From: Amycolatopsis sp. A133
Lineage (GTDB): Bacteria > Actinomycetota > Actinomycetes > Mycobacteriales > Pseudonocardiaceae
Assembly (NCBI RefSeq): GCF_031082405.1
Contig: NZ_JAVHJU010000002.1
Coordinates: 1-64,000 of the forward strand
Reading direction: 5' to 3'
DNA length: 64,000 bases
Positions 54,605-64,000 of the stretch are shown one piece after another (position 1 is the first letter of the stretch; every line of letters begins with the position of its first letter). The translations under genes were made by a program, and so were the position numbers. The notes under the pieces were generated by a model, which did no database searches, had not been told where the DNA came from, and saw only the letters and a program-made list of their open reading frames with translations.

Positions 54605-56118
54605 TTCGTTCCTCCCAGCTCCGGGACCTTGTGGATGAGCGCCCCGCCGGCGGCGGCATCGCGGGCGGCCTCGTAGGCGGCGCCGACCCGGTAGAGCCGG
54701 TCGTCGGCGAGCGCCGGGGCCATGATCTGCAGCCCGACGGGCAGCCCGTCCTCGTCGGACAGCCCGCTCGGCACGCTCATGGCGGCGTTGCCGGCGAGGT
54801 TCGACGGGATCGTGCACAGGTCGGCGAGGTACATCGCCATCGGGTCGTCGACGCGCTCGCCGATCTTGAACGCCGTGGTCGGCGTCGTGGGCGAAACGAG
54901 GACGTCGACCTGCTCGAAGGCGGCGTCAAAGTCGCGCGTGATCAGCGTGCGCACCTTCTGCGCCGAGCCGTAGTAGGCGTCGTAGTAGCCGGACGACAAC
55001 GCGTAGGTGCCCAGCATGATCCGCCGCTTGACCTCGGCGCCGAAGCCCTTCTCGCGGGTCAGCGACATGACCTCTTCGGCGCTGTGCGTGCCGTCGTCGG
55101 CGACGCGCAGGCCGTAGCGCATGGCGTCGAACCGCGCGAGGTTCGACGAGCACTCGCTCGGCGCGATCAGGTAGTACGCGGGCAGCGCGTAGACGAAATG
55201 CGGACAAGAGACCTCGACGACCTCGGCACCGAGCGCCCGCAGCTGCTCGACCGCGGCCTGGAACGACCGCAGCACGCCCGGCTGGTAGCCGTCGCCGCCG
55301 AACTCCTTCACGACGCCGACCTTGACGCCCTTCAGGTCGCCGTTCGCGCCCTGGCGCGCCGCGGCGACGACCGGCGGCACCGGCGCGTCGATGGACGTCG
55401 AGTCCCGCGGGTCGTACCCGGCGATGACCTCGTGCAGCAACGCGGCGTCGAGCACCGTCCGGGCGCAGGGCCCGGCCTGGTCGAGCGACGACGAAAAAGC
55501 GACGAGCCCGTACCGCGACACCCCGCCGTAGGTCGGCTTGACCCCGACGGTGCCGGTGACGGACCCGGGCTGCCGGATCGACCCCCCGGTGTCGGTGCCG
55601 ATGGCGATGGCGGCTTCGAAGGCCGCGATCGACGCGGACGAGCCACCGCCCGACCCGCCCGGGATGCGGGCGTGGTCCCACGGGTTGTGCGTCGGGCCGT
55701 ACGCCGAGTTCTCGGTCGAGGACCCCATGGCGAACTCGTCCATGTTGGTCTTGCCGAGGATGACGACACCGGCCTCGCGCAGCTTGCGCGTCACAGTTGC
55801 GTCGTACGGCGGGATCCAGCCCTCGAGCGTTTTCGAACCACAGGTCGTCGGCACACCCTCGGTGGTGAGGACGTCCTTGAGCGCGAGCGGCACGCCCGCC
55901 AGCGGCGACGCGGGCGCCTTGCCGTCGGCGATGCCCTCGTCGACGGCCTTGGCCGCGGCGAGCGCGCCCTCGGTGTCGACGTGCAGGAACGCGTGGATGT
56001 GGTCGTCGACCTCGGCGATCCGGTCCAGGTGGGCCTGGGTGACCTCGACCGCGGACACCTCGCGCGAGTGGATCTTCCCCGCCAGTTCCGCGGCGGTCAG
56101 CTTGATGAGCTCGGTCAC
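54601..56118 (-). CDS. gatA: Asp-tRNA(Asn)/Glu-tRNA(Gln) amidotransferase subunit A
   Basis: A 505-residue amidase-signature enzyme releasing ammonia from glutamine for GatB. The Ser-cisSer-Lys triad is seen: Lys in VPLALKDVL (about 81), cis-Ser in [14 protein letters not shown] (about 156) and Ser nucleophile in [12 protein letters not shown] (about 180). The start GTG 56118 overlaps the gatC stop by GTGA. Full length. Confidence 0.98.
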   Translation of the reverse strand: MTELIKLTAAELAGKIHSREVSAVEVTQAHLDRIAEVDDHIHAFLHVDTEGALAAAKAVDEGIADGKAPASPLAGVPLALKDVLTTEGVPTTCGSKTLEGWIPPYDATVTRKLREAGVVILGKTNMDEFAMGSSTENSAYGPTHNPWDHARIPGGSGGGSSASIAAFEAAIAIGTDTGGSIRQPGSVTGTVGVKPTYGGVSRYGLVAFSSSLDQAGPCARTVLDAALLHEVIAGYDPRDSTSIDAPVPPVVAAARQGANGDLKGVKVGVVKEFGGDGYQPGVLRSFQAAVEQLRALGAEVVEVSCPHFVYALPAYYLIAPSECSSNLARFDAMRYGLRVADDGTHSAEEVMSLTREKGFGAEVKRRIMLGTYALSSGYYDAYYGSAQKVRTLITRDFDAAFEQVDVLVSPTTPTTAFKIGERVDDPMAMYLADLCTIPSNLAGNAAMSVPSGLSDEDGLPVGLQIMAPALADDRLYRVGAAYEAARDAAAGGALIHKVPELGGTK

Positions 56119-56414
56119 TGCTCTTCCCCCAGAATCCGCGGCACCCGGAAACGCCCGTCCTCGGCGGCCGGCGCACCGGCCAGCGCCTGCTGCTGCGTGA
56201 GCCCGGGGACGACGACGTCCTGCCGGAAGACGTTCGTCAGCGGCACGGCGTGCGACGTGGGCGGCACATCGTCGGCGGCGACCTCGCTCACCTTGGCCAC
56301 CGAGTCCAGGATCTGGTCGAGCTGGCCGGCGAAGACGTCGATCTCGTCGTCGGTCACGGCCAGCCTGGCCAGCTTCGCGAGGTGCGCGACCTCGTCTCGG
56401 GAAATGTTGGGCAC
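56115..56414 (-). CDS. gatC: Asp-tRNA(Asn)/Glu-tRNA(Gln) amidotransferase subunit C
   Basis: A 99-residue GatC, the belt subunit that stabilises GatA. Starts [20 protein letters not shown] with the typical helix, then [15 protein letters not shown] and the conserved loop [20 protein letters not shown] 56414 was chosen from a longer open frame because it aligns with the family start and has GGGAG about nine bases upstream. First gene of gatCAB. Confidence 0.96.
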   Translation of the reverse strand: MPNISRDEVAHLAKLARLAVTDDEIDVFAGQLDQILDSVAKVSEVAADDVPPTSHAVPLTNVFRQDVVVPGLTQQQALAGAPAAEDGRFRVPRILGEEQ

Positions 56415-56647
56415 GCGGGTGACTCCCGGGTTGTGCTGTGCGGGTTGTCTCGGAAGCTGCAAGTCTATGGTGGCGGCGTGGGCGGACTCGACTGGGTTAC
56501 GCCCGGCGCAAGCCGGCTGCCGTCCGGCGACGCTCACATCCCGCCCGGCGGACAGCAGGTCCCGCGAGCCGGGTGGGTCTGTCACAATCGGCGACCGGCA
56601 TCGAGCGTCCCACGGCAAGGCTGGGACGCCAGAGGTGAGAGGGGCGC

Positions 56648-57304
56648 GTGGTGTCGTTCCTGATCCGGGTCCTCCTTCCGGACAGCCCGGGGACCCTCGG
56701 CGCGGTGGCCACGGCGCTCGGCACGGTAGGCGCCGACATCCTGAGCGTGGACGTCGTCGAGCGCGGCACCGGCCTCGCCGTCGACGACCTGGTGGTCGAG
56801 CTCCCATCGGGCCGGCTGCCCGACGCGCTCATCACGGCGGCGGAGAGCGTCGAAGGCGTCGAAGTGGACGCGGTCCGTCCCTACGCAGGCGTCCTCGACA
56901 CGCATCGTGAGCTCGAACTCGTCGAAGAAATCGCCGCCCAGCCGAAGTCGGGCCTCGACATCCTCGCCGAGGGCGTGCCCCGCATCGTGCGCGCCGGCTG
57001 GGCGATGATCGTCGAACATTCCGAAACCGGCGCGGTCCGGCTGGCCTCGTCCAGCGCGGCCCCGGAGACCCCGATCACCGACCTGCCCTGGCTGCCGCTC
57101 GAGCGCGCGACGGTCCTGGACAGCGAGGAAGCCTGGATCCCGGAGACGTGGAAGGAGCTCGGCACCGAGCTCGCCGCGACCCCGCTCGGCAAACCCGGCA
57201 AGGCGCTGCTCGTCGCGCGCCCCGGCGGCCCGAACTTCCGCGCCGCCGAGGTCGCCCGGCTCGCCCACCTCGCCGGCATCGTCGCGGTCGTCCTCGACGG
57301 CTAG
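56648..57304 (+). CDS. ACT-domain amino-acid-binding protein
   Basis: A 218-residue protein whose first 70 residues are an ACT domain: [48 protein letters not shown]. The rest is an alpha/beta domain ending [17 protein letters not shown]. It lies between gatC and the ligA operon, a position conserved in Pseudonocardiaceae-like gene orders as far as I know. GTG GTG at 56648-56653 gives two starts; either is possible. Role unknown, probably amino-acid-responsive regulation. Confidence 0.85.
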   Translation: MVSFLIRVLLPDSPGTLGAVATALGTVGADILSVDVVERGTGLAVDDLVVELPSGRLPDALITAAESVEGVEVDAVRPYAGVLDTHRELELVEEIAAQPKSGLDILAEGVPRIVRAGWAMIVEHSETGAVRLASSSAAPETPITDLPWLPLERATVLDSEEAWIPETWKELGTELAATPLGKPGKALLVARPGGPNFRAAEVARLAHLAGIVAVVLDG

Positions 57305-57318
57305 CGCGAGATCGTCAC

Positions 57319-57368
57319 GTCGTCGAGAAAGGGCGAGCCCGCCGCGGCTTCGTCCCTTTCTCGACGAC
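57319..57368. terminator. Bidirectional terminator between ACT and GNAT genes
   Basis: A 15-bp perfect stem GTCGTCGAGAAAGGG (57319-57333) with complement 57354-57368 lies between two convergent genes. Confidence 0.85.
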
Positions 57369-57375
57369 GCCCAGG

Positions 57376-60759
<3,384 letters not shown>

Positions 60760-60843
60760 GGTGACGGGTGGTCCTCGTTCGGTCGGCTACCCCGACACGC
60801 TACTTGCCGGCCGGAGGGGACGTCGGCGAGTTGCCGGATCCCG

Positions 60844-61881
60844 TCACCAGCCTTCCGGCGGCTCCAAGAAGGCCTTGCCGAGGTCCCGCGTCAGCGAGAG
60901 GGCCCGGCGCATCCAATCCGGTGTCGCGCCGGCCAGACCGCAGGCGGGCGTCGGTACGGCCCGTTCGGCGAGGACGCTGCGGTTGAAGCCCAGCCGGTCG
61001 GCCAGCCGGAACGCCGGCTCGCCGAAGTCCTTCAGACTCGGCGGGGACGCGGGAGAAGTGGCCGGGACCGCACCCAGGAACAGCGTCGCCTCGCCGTCCC
61101 ACACTTCGCCGATCTCGTCCAGGAACGCGGCAGAGGCGCCGTCGAGCGCGGCGAGGTCGAAGGCCAAGGCGTCCGCACCCGCCTCCCGCAGCAGTCCCAA
61201 GGGCGGCTTCCCGGCGCAGCAGTGCAGGATCACCGGACGGTCGGTGATCCGCCGGGCGCCGTCGATCACGGTGGCGAGCAGCTGGCGCGCCTCGGGCTCC
61301 GGCACCGCCGGGACGCTCCCGTAGCCGGACGGCGTCGACAGCCCGCCTGCCAGCACCGTGGGCAACGACGGTTCGTCGAACTGGACGACCACCGGAGCCC
61401 CGGTCCTGGCCCGCACTTCCGCGACATGTTCGGCGAGACCGTCCAGCAGGGACGACGTGAAGTCCCGCAACGCGCCGCGATCGGTGAGCACCCGATGGCC
61501 ACGGGGCAGTTCGATCCCCGCCCCGAGCGTCCACGGCCCGGCCAGCTGGACCTTGAAGACGGGCGGGGTGACCCCGGCCGCCTCACGCGCTTCCTGCACG
61601 GCGTCGAGATCCCAGCGAAGCAGGTCGACGGCCCGGCGGTGCTCGTGCCCGGGCCGGGACGCAACGCGGTAGCCACTCGGCACGACCTCGACGGCCAGGT
61701 CGACCAGCAGCGCGGCGGTCCGGCCGAGCATGTCCGCCCCGACACCGCGAGCCGGCAGCTCGGGCAGGTGCGGGAAGTCGGGCAGTTCGCCGAACACGAC
61801 CGCCGCTGCTTCGGCGGGGTCGCTGCCCGGCATCGAGCCGATCGCCGTCGCCGCTCCGCTGGGCCAGATTCGCTCACTCAC
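60844..61881 (-). CDS. MetE-C-like (cobalamin-independent methionine synthase family) protein
   Basis: A 345-residue member of the uroporphyrinogen decarboxylase/MetE C-terminal TIM-barrel group. It has FKVQLAGPWTLGAGIELPRG, the acidic VVVQFDEPSLP (a typical substrate-binding D-E-P), and the zinc ligands in VILHCCAGKPPLG (H-C-C motif). It is shorter than MetE (about 750 aa), so it lacks the N-terminal half; family members of this size are often annotated as methionine synthases. GTG 61881 is the start; the frame is open further upstream. Located two genes upstream of ligA. Confidence 0.9.
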   Translation of the reverse strand: MSERIWPSGAATAIGSMPGSDPAEAAAVVFGELPDFPHLPELPARGVGADMLGRTAALLVDLAVEVVPSGYRVASRPGHEHRRAVDLLRWDLDAVQEAREAAGVTPPVFKVQLAGPWTLGAGIELPRGHRVLTDRGALRDFTSSLLDGLAEHVAEVRARTGAPVVVQFDEPSLPTVLAGGLSTPSGYGSVPAVPEPEARQLLATVIDGARRITDRPVILHCCAGKPPLGLLREAGADALAFDLAALDGASAAFLDEIGEVWDGEATLFLGAVPATSPASPPSLKDFGEPAFRLADRLGFNRSVLAERAVPTPACGLAGATPDWMRRALSLTRDLGKAFLEPPEGW

Positions 61882-62002
61882 GACCGCCGATTCTGGTCGA
61901 CCCCCGAGTGCGGGCACCGGCCGGGGCGCCAAGATGCGGACATTCACCGCATTTCCCTTGAGCAACACCATGAGCGGGTCCGCGGCGATAGGCTGACCGG
62001 CC

Positions 62003-62827
62003 ATGACGAGTTCGCCACCGCAGCCGGGCTGGTACCCGGACGCGCGGGACCCCCGTCTGCACCGATGGTGGGACGGACAGGCCTGGACCGCCGACACCCG
62101 GCCGGCGTACCAATCCCCGCCACCGAGCGACTCCGAGCCGATCGAACTGGACATCGAACGCGCCCACGACCCTGCCCGGATCCAGAACCAGGTCAATCGC
62201 GCGACACGCGGTCGAAGCGGCACGCACACCGGCGGCGGCACTCTGTTCACCGAGCCGGTGCTCGTGGTCAACCAGCGCGCCAAGCTGATCGAGATGGCCA
62301 ACGAGTTCGGCGTCTTCGACCAGCACGGCAACCGGCTCGGCGGGGTCGTCGAGGTGGGGCAGAGCACGTTGAAGAAGGCGATCCGCCTCCTGACCAACTA
62401 CGACCAGTTCCTGACTCACAAGTTCGAGGTCCGCGACGCCAACCACAGCACCGTGCTCAAGGTGACGCGGCCGGCGAAGGTGTTCAAATCCCGGTTCCTC
62501 GTCACCAGGGCCGACGAGACCCCGATCGGTGAGATCGTCCAGGAGAACGTCTTCGGCAAGATCCGGTTCGGCTTCGTCGTCGACGGCCGCTCGGTCGGCG
62601 GGATCTTCGCCGAGAACTGGCGCGCCTGGAACTTCTCGATCCGCGACCACGCCGGCACCGAGGTCGCCCGGGTGACCAAGACCTGGGGTGGTTTCCTCAA
62701 AGCCGCCTTCACCACGGCCGACAACTACGTCGTCGAGATCCCCCACCCGCTGCCGGATCCGCTGGCCAGCATGGTGGTCGCCGCCGCCCTGACGATCGAC
62801 ACCGCCTTGAAGCAGGACACCGACTGA
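62003..62827 (+). CDS. DUF2510 plus phospholipid-scramblase-like protein
   Basis: A 274-residue protein. The N-terminus has a DUF2510 motif (PQPGWYPDARDPRLHRWWDG, about 7-26) common in actinobacterial membrane-associated proteins. Residues about 80-270 match a scramblase/LURP-one-like (tubby-like) beta barrel, with VVNQRAKLIEMANEFGVFDQ, FLVTRADETPIGEIVQENVF, and a C-terminal hydrophobic helix MVVAAALTIDTALKQ. It may act on membrane lipids or bind them. Divergent from the MetE-like gene with a 121-base spacer. Confidence 0.88.
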   Translation: MTSSPPQPGWYPDARDPRLHRWWDGQAWTADTRPAYQSPPPSDSEPIELDIERAHDPARIQNQVNRATRGRSGTHTGGGTLFTEPVLVVNQRAKLIEMANEFGVFDQHGNRLGGVVEVGQSTLKKAIRLLTNYDQFLTHKFEVRDANHSTVLKVTRPAKVFKSRFLVTRADETPIGEIVQENVFGKIRFGFVVDGRSVGGIFAENWRAWNFSIRDHAGTEVARVTKTWGGFLKAAFTTADNYVVEIPHPLPDPLASMVVAAALTIDTALKQDTD

Positions 62828-62931
62828 TCTAGTGACCGGCGTCTCATCTCAACCAGGTGGACAGCGGGCCCGGCACGGCTCAGGGTGAAGAAAGGCCGGG
62901 ACGCCGCAGTCTCGCCGGGACGGAGGTCACC

Positions 62932-63975
62932 GTGGAACCGTTGCCGGAAAGCAGCGACAGGAACTGGACCGAGCCCGGAATCTACGAGGTCTCGGCCGGC
63001 GTCTACCGGATCCCGTTGCCCCTGCCCAACGACGCTTTGCGCGCGGTCAACGTCTACGCGGTCACCGACGGCGAGAAGCTGGTCCTGGTCGACTCCGGAT
63101 GGGCGCTGACCGTGGCCCGGCAACAGCTCGCGGACGCCTTGGGCGGGATCGGCGCCACACTCGCCGACGTCAGCGAGTTCCTCGTCACCCACGTGCACCG
63201 GGACCACTATTCGCAAGCTGTGGTCCTCCGCCGGGAATTCGGCTCCAAAATCGCACTCGGCCAGGACGAAGAGCCGTCGCTCAAGGCATCCGGCAACCCC
63301 GACCGGCTGCCGATGGAAGCCCAGGTCGATCTTCTGTTCCAGGCCGGAGCCGGCGAAGTCGTGGAAGCGCTGGCCCGGGAATTCGGCACGAACCGACGAC
63401 ACACGGAAGCCGACCTCTGGGAAGCACCCGACGAATGGCTGACACCCGGTCCTCGTCCGATCCTGCCCGGGCGCCAATTCGAAGTCGTCGCCACTCCGGG
63501 ACACACCTCCGGGCACGTCGTCTTCGTCGACGACAATGCCGGCCTGCTGTTCTCCGGTGACCACGTGCTACCGCACATCACGCCCTCGATCGGGTTCCAG
63601 CCCGTGCCGGCCGAGTTGCCGCTCAACGACTTCATCGGCTCACTTCGCCTGGTGCGCGCCATGCCGGATCGCCGCATGCTTCCCGCACACGGCCCGGTGT
63701 CCGAAAGTGTGCACACCCGAGTCGACGAACTGCTGGAACACCATCGACAACGCCTCGAGACCATAGCCGCGCAAATCGTGGCCGGCGCAACCTGCGCGTA
63801 CGAAGCCGCACACCGGATCGGCTGGACTCGCCGCAACCGCAAGCTGTCCGAAATGGACTCCTTCAACCAGACCCTCGCGGTCCTCGAAACCGCGGCACAC
63901 CTCGACCTCCTGGTGTCACAAGGCAAACTCGGCGCTCAGACCGTCGAGGGGATTCGGCGCTACGCGGTGGCCTGA
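62932..63975 (+). CDS. Metallo-beta-lactamase-fold hydrolase
   Basis: A 347-residue MBL-fold protein. The zinc-binding motif is THVHRDHYSQ (H-x-H-x-D-H, residues about 86-91), with ATPGHTSGHVVF carrying the third His site and LFSGDHVLPH the bridging Asp. The C-terminal 100 residues form a helical DNA/RNA- or dimer-type domain. GTG 62932 was chosen for GGAGG six bases upstream. The substrate is not predictable; similar proteins include glyoxalase II and arylsulfatase-like hydrolases. It is the last complete gene in the window. Confidence 0.92.
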   Translation: MEPLPESSDRNWTEPGIYEVSAGVYRIPLPLPNDALRAVNVYAVTDGEKLVLVDSGWALTVARQQLADALGGIGATLADVSEFLVTHVHRDHYSQAVVLRREFGSKIALGQDEEPSLKASGNPDRLPMEAQVDLLFQAGAGEVVEALAREFGTNRRHTEADLWEAPDEWLTPGPRPILPGRQFEVVATPGHTSGHVVFVDDNAGLLFSGDHVLPHITPSIGFQPVPAELPLNDFIGSLRLVRAMPDRRMLPAHGPVSESVHTRVDELLEHHRQRLETIAAQIVAGATCAYEAAHRIGWTRRNRKLSEMDSFNQTLAVLETAAHLDLLVSQGKLGAQTVEGIRRYAVA

Positions 63976-64000
63976 AGCCCACATGGCCGGCACTGCGGGT

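Overview
The window is high-GC actinobacterial chromosome. A Pseudonocardiaceae host, most likely Amycolatopsis or a close relative, is suggested by five things: an Lsr2 homologue, an HU protein with a long Lys/Ala/Thr tail, Scr1/DUF397 pairs, the ligA-ACT-gatCAB synteny, and a citramalate-synthase route to isoleucine beside ilv/leu genes. The genus is an inference from gene content; no 16S gene is present.

Layout. (1) 0-3.3 kb: the tail of a sigma factor, a cyclase-like partner, and two nucleoid proteins (HU and Lsr2) separated by a repeat-rich spacer. (2) 3.5-6.7 kb: a minus-strand operon (flavoprotein, polytopic membrane protein, TetR regulator) behind a palindromic operator. (3) 6.9-14 kb: an accessory block with a SEFIR protein and a large STAND NTPase, followed by a GlxA-type AraC regulator and a secreted I36-like protein. 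The SEFIR and STAND proteins share a short Gln-Ala-Gly-Arg-Asp-Gln-His-Ile motif at their facing termini. (4) 14-21.8 kb: more accessory DNA with an NB-ARC/TPR protein, a glycosyltransferase-fold protein, an Scr1/DUF397 pair and decayed coding fragments, ending at tRNA-Glu and tRNA-Gln.

(5) 22-44.8 kb: a mainly housekeeping stretch dominated by branched-chain amino acid and serine synthesis: cimA, leuB, serA, ilvC, ilvN, ilvB, ilvD. Both cimA and ilvB carry an upstream attenuator with a short leader ORF. The cimA leader has three consecutive Ile codons and the ilvB leader is rich in Leu and Val; both appear to start at the predicted transcription start. Between these genes lie an 1120-residue secreted subtilase, a TetR/LLM-oxidoreductase pair, an ankyrin protein, a tandem SnoaL-like protein and an orphan DUF397 protein.

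(6) 44.8-53 kb: an IS5-type transposase relic flanked by 95-bp direct repeats, then DoxX, a 2-hydroxyacid dehydrogenase, a sorbosone-dehydrogenase-like lipoprotein, and a tightly overlapping four-gene sugar-modification operon (Gfo/Idh/MocA, PmoA, cupin, Gfo/Idh/MocA) behind a LacI-type operator. (7) 53-64 kb: gatCAB, an ACT-domain protein, a GNAT acetyltransferase, NAD-dependent DNA ligase, a MetE-like protein, a scramblase-like protein and a metallo-beta-lactamase-fold protein.

The most unusual content is the SEFIR/STAND pair (7.28-12.19 kb). It has the architecture of an amyloid-signalling, TIR-like immunity or cell-death module, but the STAND gene carries a frameshift in this sequence. 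The paired leader-peptide attenuators are the clearest regulatory find.
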